A stretch of DNA of 64,000 nucleotides, taken from JAHJKV01 sp963678135. Its GTDB lineage: Bacteria; Desulfobacterota; Desulfovibrionia; Desulfovibrionales; Desulfovibrionaceae. The notes under the pieces were generated by a model. The model made no database searches. It saw nothing but the letters and a program-made list of their open reading frames with translations, and was not told where the DNA came from. How positions within the stretch are numbered: the first letter of the stretch is position 1; each line of letters opens with the position of its first letter. The stretch is taken from positions 1,054,001-1,118,000 of the forward strand of contig OY782667.1 of NCBI GenBank assembly GCA_963678135.1. Reading direction: 5' to 3'. A program made the position numbers and the translations under genes. Below are positions 27,162-36,178 of this stretch, one piece after another.

Positions 27162-28397
27162 TTAGGCTATGTCATTAAACCATTTACGCATTCTTTCTAA
27201 AATACCTGCAAATATACCGTCTGCCCGAATTCCAAAATTTGTGGCGCGACCTTGCTGTGCTTGTTCGCAACCAAATTGGAGTAAGCCGACACCTGTAGCA
27301 TAGATGGGGCTGTTCACTTGATCGACCAAGCCGATAATTCTATCTGGTGCACCGACACGCACCGGAAGGTCAAAAATTTGCTCTCCCAGTTCTGTAATGC
27401 CTTCTATGAGAGAAGAACCCCCTGTCAGTACGACTCCACCGCCTAGCAGTCTTTTGTAACCACTTTTAAGGAGTTCTTGATCAACCAAAACAAGGATTTC
27501 TTCTATTCGCGGTTCACAGATTTCCGCTAAAGTATGGCGAGAAAGTGAGCGATTTTTTCTACCTCCAACACTTGGAATTTCAATCATGTCCTCACTGTTC
27601 ACAAGTTCAGCCAATGCACAGCCATATTTTACCTTTAGTTCTTCAGCCTTGACCATTGGGGTTCTGAGTCCGAAACTAATATCATTGGTTAAATTCTGTC
27701 CGCCTACGCCAATGATGGCTGTATCTTTAATGGAATTTTCAACAAAAAGTGCGACATCAGTTGTACCACCACCGATGTCTACAAGGGCTACGCCCAGCTC
27801 GCGTTCTTCGTCTGCAAGAACAGATTGCGAAGAGGCCAGCGATTCTAAAACAATATCCGCAACATCTAAACCGGCACGGTGGCAGGCACGAATAATGTCT
27901 TTTGCACTGTTCACAGCACCTGTAACAATATGTGCTTTGACTTCTAAGCGATTGCCGGACATGCCCAAAGGTTGATGGATACCGTTTTGATTATCGACCA
28001 CAAACTCTTGCGGTAAAATATGGATAACTTCTTTATCCACAGGGGCTGTTGTTTTTGCAATATCAATGACCCTGTCGATGTCTTTTTGGCAGATTTCACT
28101 ACCTTTTATAGCAATGGTGCCAGTGCTATCCGTGCTCTCTATATGCCCTCCGGCAATGCCGACATATACTGAACGTATTTCTATGCCTGCCATGCGTTCG
28201 GCCTCTTCCAAGGCCTTAACAATAGACCGTGAGGTCATTTCAATATTGTTGATCATGCCTCGGCGCATACCTGTAGACGGAGCAACTCCGGTTCCGATGA
28301 TTTTGACCTGTTCACCGTCATACTCGCCTACAACCACGCATATTTTTGTGGTTCCAATGTCAAGTCCGACAACAATATCTGTGTTGTGAGCTGTCAT
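27162..28397 (-). CDS. ftsA: Cell division protein FtsA
   Basis: 411 residues. Start at ATG 28397 (MTAHNTDIVVGLDIGTTK), preceded by GGGAGGAAA; a longer in-frame start lacks support. Actin-like ATPase that tethers FtsZ to the membrane. Visible: phosphate-1 motif GLDIGTTKICVVVG, the 1C insertion domain, phosphate-2 VDIGGGTTDVALF, the adenosine motif GVVLTGGSSLIEG, and a C-terminal amphipathic helix GIFAGILERMRKWFNDIA that would insert in the inner membrane. It sits between ftsQ and ftsZ. Confidence 0.97.
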   Translation of the reverse strand: MTAHNTDIVVGLDIGTTKICVVVGEYDGEQVKIIGTGVAPSTGMRRGMINNIEMTSRSIVKALEEAERMAGIEIRSVYVGIAGGHIESTDSTGTIAIKGSEICQKDIDRVIDIAKTTAPVDKEVIHILPQEFVVDNQNGIHQPLGMSGNRLEVKAHIVTGAVNSAKDIIRACHRAGLDVADIVLESLASSQSVLADEERELGVALVDIGGGTTDVALFVENSIKDTAIIGVGGQNLTNDISFGLRTPMVKAEELKVKYGCALAELVNSEDMIEIPSVGGRKNRSLSRHTLAEICEPRIEEILVLVDQELLKSGYKRLLGGGVVLTGGSSLIEGITELGEQIFDLPVRVGAPDRIIGLVDQVNSPIYATGVGLLQFGCEQAQQGRATNFGIRADGIFAGILERMRKWFNDIA

Positions 28398-28414
28398 GCC
28401 TTTCCTCCCTTTAT

Positions 28415-29281
28415 TTATTGGCTTCTTAGGTATTTTGCATTTTTTACCCAAACTCGATTATCCCCAGCACTAATGCTTCTTGCCCGGGAAAGTTCTCCTC
28501 GTTGTTGTAAATTAAGGATGACTTGCTTAATTTGTTTGAGATGCTTTTTATAATTATCAAGTGAAAATTGGAGCATAAGATTATCTTGATCCAAAAAGCA
28601 TTGCACTGTTCTTGCGCTATTTATTTGAATTGAGGCTAAGGCAAATGCAGGAATATCAATTGTATTACCTTGTAAGATTCTTCGTATTTCAGGGAGTTGG
28701 TATATTTTTTCCTGCAAATCATCAGAAATGTCCAAAACAGGAAGTGAGGCAAAATTATTGGGCGTTACCGGCGCAATATACTGTGCAAATTCATCGCAAT
28801 AATAGAGAGTATGACCACGCACTGCCCAGTATACAGGCTGTTTTTCTTCGATGTCGATGATTAGCGTATTTGGTAATTCACGCCGTAGAGCAACGGATTT
28901 TATCCAAGGGTGTTGGGCAAGTCTTGCCTGTGCTGCTGAAATATTGAGTGCAAAGGAATTGGCATGGTGCTCTATTTGCCCTGCAGCCAGTACCTCTCCA
29001 TAGCTTAGATGTTTTTCGCCTGTGAGCAGGATTTTGGATAAAGCAAAAAATTCTGTGGAAGTCGCCCATTGATAAGTGCTGAGCAAAGCTGCCATCAGTA
29101 CAAAGAGAGCTAAGAGTATACCTGCGATAAGGCTACTGTACTGAAATTTTCCCAAAGCCCTGCGCTTTTGCACTGTGTGTTTCTTTTTTCCTTGTGACTT
29201 AAAAAAAGAAAAGCTGAAAATTTTGGCAAGCCAAGCATTTTTTGTTGTATTTGGTTTTTTTCTGATGTTTGCACGCGTCAT
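28415..29281 (-). CDS. ftsQ: Cell division protein FtsQ
   Basis: 288 residues. Short basic cytoplasmic N-terminus, one membrane segment at about residues 50-69 (SSLIAGILLALFVLMAALLS), then a periplasmic POTRA domain (FFALSKILLTGEKHLSYGEVLAAG) and the FtsQ beta domain (HPWIKSVALRRELPNTLIIDIEEKQPVYW). It links FtsB/FtsL to the divisome. The ATG overlaps the murB stop by four bases (ATGA). Confidence 0.92.
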   Translation of the reverse strand: MTRANIRKKPNTTKNAWLAKIFSFSFFKSQGKKKHTVQKRRALGKFQYSSLIAGILLALFVLMAALLSTYQWATSTEFFALSKILLTGEKHLSYGEVLAAGQIEHHANSFALNISAAQARLAQHPWIKSVALRRELPNTLIIDIEEKQPVYWAVRGHTLYYCDEFAQYIAPVTPNNFASLPVLDISDDLQEKIYQLPEIRRILQGNTIDIPAFALASIQINSARTVQCFLDQDNLMLQFSLDNYKKHLKQIKQVILNLQQRGELSRARSISAGDNRVWVKNAKYLRSQ

Positions 29282-30168
29282 ACGAGTATGATGACCTCCG
29301 TTTGCAATTCCACGCCAAATTGATCCATAACGGCTTGCTTGCCTAAAGTAAGCAGTTCCATGGCTTGTTCAAAGCTCCCTTGCCCTGTATTGACCATGAA
29401 GTTTGCGTGCATTGGAGAAAATTCCATATCCCCAATGCGTTTGCCTTTCATGCCTGCTTGTTCCAATAATTTGCCGGCAAAATCAGAATCTGGATTCTTA
29501 AATATACAGCCTGCAGTGCGTTCTCCTATGGGTTGCGCGTTTTTTTTCTTTTTGCTGTAGAGCTTCATACTTTCTTTGATACTTTCGCTCTCTTTTTGTG
29601 CTACTTCTATCTCAATTTCCCAGATTATCCATTTTCCGGGCAGTGCTGGAGAAAATGTACGATACGAAAAATTGAGCTGCTCACGCTCAAGCCAGATGAG
29701 ACCGCTACTTGGCGACCAAAGCGCCACCCTCAGTATTTTGTCTCCTATCTCTGTTCCCCAACTGCCAGCGTTCATGGCCACAGCTCCGCCAATAGTTCCC
29801 GGGATACCGATAAGAGCTTCTAAACCGCTGAGGCTGGTTTCCTGTAATTTTTTGAGAAGTACAGGTAATTTCATGCCTGCCCCGACTCTGATGCGTGGCA
29901 AATCGCCATCGCGTAGAATTTCAAAGTCTTGATATGCGATTTTGAGTAAAATAATATCAAGCTCTTTATCTGTGGCTAAGAGATTAGAACCTCCGCCTAA
30001 AACAAAGGGTCTGCCTCGTTCAGAGTGCAGGAGCGTAGCAAGTGTTTCTAAATCAGCACTTTCGCGCACTAAGACCTCAGCCAAGCATGTGCCACCGATG
30101 CCAATGCTTGTGTATTCTGCCAGCTTTTTGCCGGGTCTAAGTATTGAAAGGCCTTGATTCCTATTCAT
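29278..30168 (-). CDS. murB: UDP-N-acetylenolpyruvoylglucosamine reductase
   Basis: 296 residues. FAD enzyme that reduces enolpyruvyl-UDP-GlcNAc to UDP-MurNAc with NADPH. The FAD domain motifs are YTSIGIGGTC, PFVLGGGSNLL and GIPGTIGGAVAMNAGSWG. The catalytic Ser is in AGCIFKNP-type context (TAGCIFKNPDSD, Cys in the usual Ser position), and the C-terminal Glu in LQTEV. The lack of the Tyr loop points to the type II form. Overlaps both neighbours by four bases. Confidence 0.96.
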   Translation of the reverse strand: MNRNQGLSILRPGKKLAEYTSIGIGGTCLAEVLVRESADLETLATLLHSERGRPFVLGGGSNLLATDKELDIILLKIAYQDFEILRDGDLPRIRVGAGMKLPVLLKKLQETSLSGLEALIGIPGTIGGAVAMNAGSWGTEIGDKILRVALWSPSSGLIWLEREQLNFSYRTFSPALPGKWIIWEIEIEVAQKESESIKESMKLYSKKKKNAQPIGERTAGCIFKNPDSDFAGKLLEQAGMKGKRIGDMEFSPMHANFMVNTGQGSFEQAMELLTLGKQAVMDQFGVELQTEVIILV

Positions 30169-31607
30169 TGTGTGTCCTGTTGTTTGGACGGGCTGTTCAA
30201 ATAATTTTCACCAACTTGCCAGATAGACCCTGCGCCTAAAGTGATAAAAAGATCCCCAGGACTCAGCAGTATTTCCAGCTCCTGTTCGAGTTCTTGCAGG
30301 TTTTGGAAAAAGGTTACTGTAACATTGCTGACTTGGCGTATTCCTTGAGCCAGAGAAATGCTGTTTATCCCGGGCAGGGGCGATTCTCCGGCAGGATATA
30401 TTTCTGCTAAAAGTAGCAGGTCTGCCCCTTGAAATGCTTTGCAAAATTCACCAAAAAGCGCTTGGGTACGGCTAAACCTATGTGGCTGAAAGGCAACCAC
30501 AATCCTGCGCTCAGGATGACAGGTTTTGGCGGTGGCAATGGTTGCCATAATTTCTGCAGGGTGGTGCCCATAGTCATCAACAATAAGGGTTCCGCTACGT
30601 TCTCCTTTTCGTTCAAAACGTCTGCCAACGCCACCAAAAAGAGCAAGGCCTTTCAAAATAGCCTCCTGAGGCAGGCCTGCTTCAATACTAACACCAATGG
30701 AAGCCAAGGCATTCAAAATATTATGGCGTCCCGGGTGGGAAAGGCTGATTTCCCCCCAAAATTCTCCATCCAAGAAGACTTTGAACAGGGAACGAATACC
30801 TTCAACAATAATTTCTGCTCGAAGCCTGTTGTGTTGTTCAAAACCGTAAGACAAGAAGGGGCGTTTGATTTCTGGGAGTAATCGCGCTACCCCCGGGTCA
30901 TCGCCACAAACTACATTCATTCCATAAAAGGGAATGCTGTTCATAAATTCAATAAAGGCATTATCAATATCGTTTTGGCTTGCATAAAAATCCATGTGAT
31001 CTAAATCGACATTAGTCACAACAGAAATGACTGGCGAAAGAAGCAGAAAAGATCCGTCTGATTCGTCAGCTTCCGCAATAATATATTCGCCTGTGCCAAG
31101 TCTGGCATTGGCTCCGTAAGCATTGAGTTTGCCCCCGATGATAACTGTGGGGTCTAATTTTGCTTCAGTAAAAATAGTGGCTAAAAGCGAGGTGGTCGTG
31201 GTTTTGCCATGTGTTCCGGCAACGGCAATACCTGATTGCAAACGCATGAGCTCTGCCAGCATTTCTGCCCGAGGGATAATAGGAATATTGAGTTCACGCG
31301 CTTTGATCAGTTCTGGATTCGTAGCTGCAATCGCTGTTGATTTCACGACCACATCGGCATCGCTGACATTATTTGCACCATGACCAACAAAAATTTGAGC
31401 TCCTAATTTTTCCAGCCGTTTGACCGCAGCTCCGGCTGCTATATCTGAACCCGAGATATCAAAACCCATATTGATAAGCACTTCGGCAATTCCGTTCATA
31501 CCGCTGCCTCCAATGCCTACCATATGAATTTTTTTCACGCGGGTAGCCATGATAGGACTGTGCCGTATATCTGCCTTTGGGTGCATTATTTTTTGCCCTG
31601 TGTTCAT
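30165..31607 (-). CDS. murC: UDP-N-acetylmuramate--L-alanine ligase
   Basis: 480 residues. First amino-acid ligase of muropeptide synthesis, ATP-dependent, cytoplasmic. Rossmann N-domain VKKIHMVGIGGSGMNGIAEVL, ATP loop GTHGKTTTTSLL, and the central YIIAEADESDGSF and C-terminal DDYGHHPAEI motifs typical of MurC. Start kept at ATG 31607 because CAGGAG lies nearby. The later Met20 (MATRVKK) gives a more usual length but has no ribosome-binding site. Confidence 0.97.
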   Translation of the reverse strand: MNTGQKIMHPKADIRHSPIMATRVKKIHMVGIGGSGMNGIAEVLINMGFDISGSDIAAGAAVKRLEKLGAQIFVGHGANNVSDADVVVKSTAIAATNPELIKARELNIPIIPRAEMLAELMRLQSGIAVAGTHGKTTTTSLLATIFTEAKLDPTVIIGGKLNAYGANARLGTGEYIIAEADESDGSFLLLSPVISVVTNVDLDHMDFYASQNDIDNAFIEFMNSIPFYGMNVVCGDDPGVARLLPEIKRPFLSYGFEQHNRLRAEIIVEGIRSLFKVFLDGEFWGEISLSHPGRHNILNALASIGVSIEAGLPQEAILKGLALFGGVGRRFERKGERSGTLIVDDYGHHPAEIMATIATAKTCHPERRIVVAFQPHRFSRTQALFGEFCKAFQGADLLLLAEIYPAGESPLPGINSISLAQGIRQVSNVTVTFFQNLQELEQELEILLSPGDLFITLGAGSIWQVGENYLNSPSKQQDTQ

Positions 31608-31611
31608 GTAT

Positions 31612-32685
31612 TCACTCCTGAATCATCGTCTTTTCCAGATGTTCTATGATACATGCTGCAGCATTTGCTTTTGCAAATTTTTGCGCTGCACTTGCCATCC
31701 GCTCTAATTTTTCAGGGTTATCCAAAAGCGTTCCAACGCTGATGTCTATTTGAGAACCAGTCAAACCTGCTTGGGGTATAAGTATGGCAGCGCCCATGTT
31801 TTCTAAGGCTTTTGCATTATATGTTTGGTGATCATGCGTTGCATGGGGGAAAGGAATAAATATTGTGGGTAGACCAGCTGCAGCAACTTCAAAAACCGTG
31901 CTTGCTCCAGCTCTGCACAAGGCAAGGTTTGCCCAAGAATATGCAGCTCCCATGTCTTCAATAAATTCATGAACACATGATGCGTCCAAACCAGCAGCTT
32001 GGTATGCTTGGCATACCCGTGAGTAATCAGCTTTGCCTGATTGATGCAAGAGCTTGATTTTTCTTTGTTGTAATTGTGGCAGTGCTTCTATTACGGCATC
32101 ATTGATTGCTTTTGCCCCTTGGCTTCCGCCTACAATAAGTAAATTTCTTGCGGAAGCACGTTGCTGGCTTGCTTGGAAAATATCCGGCCGTACAGGATTG
32201 CCCACAAGCAAGGTTTTAGAGGCTGGAAAAATTTGTTTTTCATCTGCAAAAGAAAGGAAAATTGTTTTGGCAAAGCGAGCTAAAATACGGTTTGTTGCCC
32301 CGGGAACAGAATTTTGTTCGTGTATGGCCGTGGGTATTTTGAGCAGAGCAGCACTGAGTACAGGGCAAAATCCTGCATAGCCACCAAAGCCAATAACCAG
32401 CTCCGGACGGAATTTTCTTAGCTGTTTTCCTGCTTGCCACAGTGCCTTCAGTATCCATGCAGAACCAAGAATTGCTTTTCCCCCCTTACCTAAAATGCCT
32501 TTGGCCGGAAGCGAGACAAATTGTAGCCCGGCTTTTGTTGCAAGTTCTTTTTCTGGCCCTGAGCCACCCATAAAGAGTATTTTACAGGCTTGAGAACGCC
32601 TTTGGGCTTCGGCAGCAACAGCAAGGGCAGGGAAGATATGCCCTCCTGTTCCGCCAGTAGCTATAACAAGGCGCGTGATGTGCAT
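31612..32685 (-). CDS. murG: Lipid II synthase MurG (UDP-GlcNAc transferase)
   Basis: 357 residues, the family norm. Start at ATG 32685 (MHITRLVIATGGTGGH), which shares one base with the ftsW stop (TAATG) and follows GGGAGA; a longer version starting inside ftsW is unlikely. GT28 family: N-terminal GGTGGHIFPA loop, IGFGGYAGFCP, HEQNSVPGATNR, and the donor-sugar site CRAGASTVFEVAAAGLPTIFIPFPHATHDHQ. It adds GlcNAc to lipid I at the inner membrane. Confidence 0.97.
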   Translation of the reverse strand: MHITRLVIATGGTGGHIFPALAVAAEAQRRSQACKILFMGGSGPEKELATKAGLQFVSLPAKGILGKGGKAILGSAWILKALWQAGKQLRKFRPELVIGFGGYAGFCPVLSAALLKIPTAIHEQNSVPGATNRILARFAKTIFLSFADEKQIFPASKTLLVGNPVRPDIFQASQQRASARNLLIVGGSQGAKAINDAVIEALPQLQQRKIKLLHQSGKADYSRVCQAYQAAGLDASCVHEFIEDMGAAYSWANLALCRAGASTVFEVAAAGLPTIFIPFPHATHDHQTYNAKALENMGAAILIPQAGLTGSQIDISVGTLLDNPEKLERMASAAQKFAKANAAACIIEHLEKTMIQE

Positions 32686-33803
32686 TATTTTTTTCTCCCA
32701 CTGATATTGAGTAGCCAACCAATAGCAAGAAAAGTCACCAGTAAATGTGAACCGCCGTAAGAAATAAAGGGCATGGGTACGCCTTTGGGCGGAATAAGCC
32801 CTAGAACAACACCTAAGTTCAGGAAAAATCCTAAAGCTAAAATAAGGGTCAGGCCAAAAGCCATGAACCTATCTTGCAAATCGTTTTGCCTGTACGCTAT
32901 TTGTAAACTGCGGAAGAGAATAAGCCCCACAAGTAAAAAAACCACAGTCATACCTATAAAACCAGTCTCTTCACCAATAACCGCCATGATAAAATCATTA
33001 TGCGCTTCAGGGAGATAAAATAGTTTTTGCGTACCATCACCAAGCCCTACACCCATAAGTTTGCCTGAGCCCAAGGCATAGTATGACTGCACGGTTTGAT
33101 AGCCTGCATCATGCGCTGCTTTGAAAGGATCAAGAAAGGCTGTCCAACGCTTGAGGCGATATGGTGATTGGGCAATCAGCATCCAAGCAGCCATGCCGGC
33201 TATGGCAAAAACAGGAAAGAGATAGCGAAGCCGAGTTCCTCCGACCAAACACATAAAAAAGAGAATTCCCATGATAAAGGCAGCTCCGCCAAAATCAGGT
33301 TGAATGATGAGTAGCGCAGCTAAAGAACCACTAGCAAGAAGAGGGGGAATAAAACCAATGGCAAAAATTTTGATATGCTTTTGTTTTTTTGCAAAAAAAT
33401 AGGATAAATAAAAAACAAGAGCGAGTTTGGCAAACTCTAAGGGCTGGATTGTAATGATTTTCAGATCAAGCCACCGTGTAGCCCCTCCAGCCGTAAGCCC
33501 TAAAGGGCTAAAAGAGGTGAGCACTAACAGAAGTAATGCTGAACTCATCCAGAGATATATATGTTTATAGAAAAAAGACCTTGGAATAAAAAAGCAGGCA
33601 AACATACTGGCTATTCCAATTAAAAAGAAAATTGATTGCTTTCTTAAAAAATACCATTTGTCAGCATAACGCTGTATTGCAATTGGACTGGAAGCAGAAA
33701 ACATCATGATCAAACCAATGATTGCCAGCAGTAATACCGCGGAGAGCAAATAATAATCTAATTGCGGTTTTTTGTGTGAAGCAGAGCCTGTACGCTTGAT
33801 CAT
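32685..33803 (-). CDS. ftsW: Septal peptidoglycan polymerase FtsW (SEDS family)
   Basis: 372 residues with about ten membrane segments. SEDS features include the first-helix FSASSP, the loop GLTAGGATRWL, QPLEFAKLALVFYLSYF, the catalytic-loop region QPDFGGAAF, and the long extracytoplasmic loop ending AHNDFIMAVIGEETG, followed by KGVPMPFISYGGSHLL. It polymerises lipid II together with the FtsI transpeptidase of the same cluster. Overlaps murD by four bases. Confidence 0.96.
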   Translation of the reverse strand: MIKRTGSASHKKPQLDYYLLSAVLLLAIIGLIMMFSASSPIAIQRYADKWYFLRKQSIFFLIGIASMFACFFIPRSFFYKHIYLWMSSALLLLVLTSFSPLGLTAGGATRWLDLKIITIQPLEFAKLALVFYLSYFFAKKQKHIKIFAIGFIPPLLASGSLAALLIIQPDFGGAAFIMGILFFMCLVGGTRLRYLFPVFAIAGMAAWMLIAQSPYRLKRWTAFLDPFKAAHDAGYQTVQSYYALGSGKLMGVGLGDGTQKLFYLPEAHNDFIMAVIGEETGFIGMTVVFLLVGLILFRSLQIAYRQNDLQDRFMAFGLTLILALGFFLNLGVVLGLIPPKGVPMPFISYGGSHLLVTFLAIGWLLNISGRKK

Positions 33804-35101
33804 AAAGCCTCCACGATACGCCGAAAATGCTCGCCACGTTCTGTATAACTTGTGTATGCGTCAAAACTAGAGGTTGCCGGTGAGAGTAAAATGACTTCTC
33901 CGGGCATGGCATTTGCTATCATGCGTTGCATTGCTTTTTCCAAATTTTCTTCCCAAAAAAGAGGAAATTCAGGGCTGAGTATGGGTTCAAAATGCTCCCG
34001 ACCAGCACCAAAAAGACCTATTTGAATGACTTTATCTGCACAAACCGGAATAAGGGTTTTAACATCTCCTCCTTTGAAAATTCCACCTAAGAGTAAGCGA
34101 ATAGGTCGATTTTGATTGCTTATGGCAGCAATGCTTGCGTCTAAATTAGTGGCTTTTGAATCATTGATAAAAAGAACTTCGTTTTTTTCGCTGATGATTT
34201 CTTGGCGATGTGCTGGTGCCTTAAAATCATATATGGCTTTGCTTGCATCAGCTTGACTTACGCCAAACTGCTGTGCTGCAAGCCATGCAGCCGTAATATT
34301 TTCTTGATTATGCTTGCCTTGTAGTGCCGGAGCCTCAAAGAGTTCTTCGGATTTTAGGGGTATATATCGTCCTTGCCCTGTGTTTTGCTCTTGAAATATT
34401 GCGTGTAGTGAAGGAGGCAGGAGCGCAACATCCTGTGCATCTTGATTGGAAAAAAGGCGTAGTTTAGCCTCTAAGTATTCTTCCATGCTCTGATGATAAT
34501 CCAGATGATTGGCTGAAAAATTGAGTAAAACGCCTACTTTTGGCTTGAACTGTTTGATATTTTGAAGCTGAAAACTGGAAACTTCCAGCACCAGTATTTC
34601 TGCTTTTTGATCTGCTAGGAGATATTCACATAAGGGGGTACCGATATTTCCACCGGTAAATATTTTTTTTCCGGCTTGTTCTAAAAGAGAAGAAAGCAAA
34701 GAAGTTGTCGTGGTTTTTCCGTTGGTTCCGGTGATAGCTATAATTGCTTCGTGTACAAAGCCAAAGCCCAATTCGAGTTCAGAAATAATATTGTCCTGAG
34801 CAATATTTTTCAAAAAAGGCCGGAGTTTTTGTAGCGGAACACCCGGAGAAAGTATGACAAATGCAGCGTCCTGAAATTGCTCTGCTGTATGTTCCCCAAA
34901 TAAAAATTCTGCTTTGGGCAAAGCCTTGTACACAGCAGAATCTTGTGTTTTTTTAGAATCGACAATTCGTAGCTTCGCACCCAAGGCAAGGAGCAGCTTT
35001 CCTGCTGCCAAACCAGAAGCCCCAGCACCAACCACAACGATTTGCTTGCCTGCGTAGGGGTTTTCCCCTTGAAATGTATCTATGAGTGCTGTCATTGTCA
35101 T
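33800..35101 (-). CDS. murD: UDP-N-acetylmuramoylalanine--D-glutamate ligase
   Basis: 433 residues. Adds D-Glu to UDP-MurNAc-L-Ala. N-terminal Rossmann motif IVVVGAGASGLAAGKLL, ATP loop GTNGKTTTTSLLSSLLE, EVSSFQL, and FINDSKATNLDASIAAI (Mur-ligase Mg/substrate motifs). Starts two bases before the mraY stop is complete, i.e. directly adjacent (TAA then ATG). Confidence 0.97.
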   Translation of the reverse strand: MTMTALIDTFQGENPYAGKQIVVVGAGASGLAAGKLLLALGAKLRIVDSKKTQDSAVYKALPKAEFLFGEHTAEQFQDAAFVILSPGVPLQKLRPFLKNIAQDNIISELELGFGFVHEAIIAITGTNGKTTTTSLLSSLLEQAGKKIFTGGNIGTPLCEYLLADQKAEILVLEVSSFQLQNIKQFKPKVGVLLNFSANHLDYHQSMEEYLEAKLRLFSNQDAQDVALLPPSLHAIFQEQNTGQGRYIPLKSEELFEAPALQGKHNQENITAAWLAAQQFGVSQADASKAIYDFKAPAHRQEIISEKNEVLFINDSKATNLDASIAAISNQNRPIRLLLGGIFKGGDVKTLIPVCADKVIQIGLFGAGREHFEPILSPEFPLFWEENLEKAMQRMIANAMPGEVILLSPATSSFDAYTSYTERGEHFRRIVEAL

Positions 35102-36178
35102 TTACCGCAATTTAAGGGTTGAAAGGGCAAGCAAGGCTAAAAGTATTGAAATAATCCAAAAGCGGATGATGATTTTGGATTCAGGAATGCCTTTGAGTTC
35201 AAAATGATGATGCAAGGGTGCCATGCGGAAAATGCGTTTACCGCCGGAAAACTTAAAATAGCTTACTTGAAGAATGACTGAGATGGTTTCAAAAACATAG
35301 ACGCCACCAACAATAGCAAGAAGCAGCTCTTGTTTGCAAAGCACAGCAAGAAATCCAAGAGCTCCGCCCAAAGAAAGGGAACCAACATCTCCCATGAAAA
35401 CTTCTGCCGGATAGGCATTAAACCAAAGAAAGCCAAGGCTTGCGCCAATAAGAGCTCCACAAAATACCGTGACTTCTCCAACGCCCGGAACAGGCATTAC
35501 CTTGAGATATTCACTGATAGTGGCGTGTCCGGCCACATAGATAAAAAGGGCAAAGCATGAGGCAGCAATGATGTAAGGGCCGATAGCGAGTCCATCAAGC
35601 CCGTCCGTAAGATTGACGGCATTGGAGGTTCCCACAAGAATAAACAGGGTTAATGGAACATAAAACCAGCCTAAATCTGGCTGAAAACTCTTAAGAAATG
35701 GTACAGCCAATTTGGTTGAATACGCAGGTTCATAGAGCAGGACTATGATCGCAATACCGGCAATAAGCAGCTGGGCTAAAAATTTGCTTTTCGCTGAAAT
35801 ACCTTGATTTTGCTGGCGCGTAATTTTGGTATAATCGTCCCAAAAACCAACGCTTCCAAAGCCGATAAAAACAAAATTCGTCAGCCAAAGATAGTGGTTA
35901 CTTAAATCTCCCCAAAGCAGCACAGAAAGCATGACAGAAAAAATAATAATCAAACCACCCATGGTGGGGGTTCCTTCTTTGCCTTGGTGCTTTGGGCCAT
36001 CTTGTTTGATGTATTGCTCGTAGCGAACTCGCTTCATCCATGCGATAATGCGCGGACTGAAAAGAATGGAAAGAGCTAAAGCCGTGAGCAAGGCATAGAT
36101 AGAGCGAAAGGTAATGTATCGGAAGACATTAAAAACACTGACAGTGTCACTGAGAGGGTAGAGTAAATGATATATCAT
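35102..36178 (-). CDS. mraY: Phospho-MurNAc-pentapeptide translocase MraY
   Basis: 358 residues, about ten membrane helices. Transfers phospho-MurNAc-pentapeptide to undecaprenyl phosphate, giving lipid I. Signatures: GPKHQGKEGTPTMGG, the DDYTK segment, NLTDGLDGLAIGP with the catalytic Asp pair, and the histidine motif APLHHHFELKG. The start overlaps the murF stop (ATGA). Confidence 0.98.
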   Translation of the reverse strand: MIYHLLYPLSDTVSVFNVFRYITFRSIYALLTALALSILFSPRIIAWMKRVRYEQYIKQDGPKHQGKEGTPTMGGLIIIFSVMLSVLLWGDLSNHYLWLTNFVFIGFGSVGFWDDYTKITRQQNQGISAKSKFLAQLLIAGIAIIVLLYEPAYSTKLAVPFLKSFQPDLGWFYVPLTLFILVGTSNAVNLTDGLDGLAIGPYIIAASCFALFIYVAGHATISEYLKVMPVPGVGEVTVFCGALIGASLGFLWFNAYPAEVFMGDVGSLSLGGALGFLAVLCKQELLLAIVGGVYVFETISVILQVSYFKFSGGKRIFRMAPLHHHFELKGIPESKIIIRFWIISILLALLALSTLKLR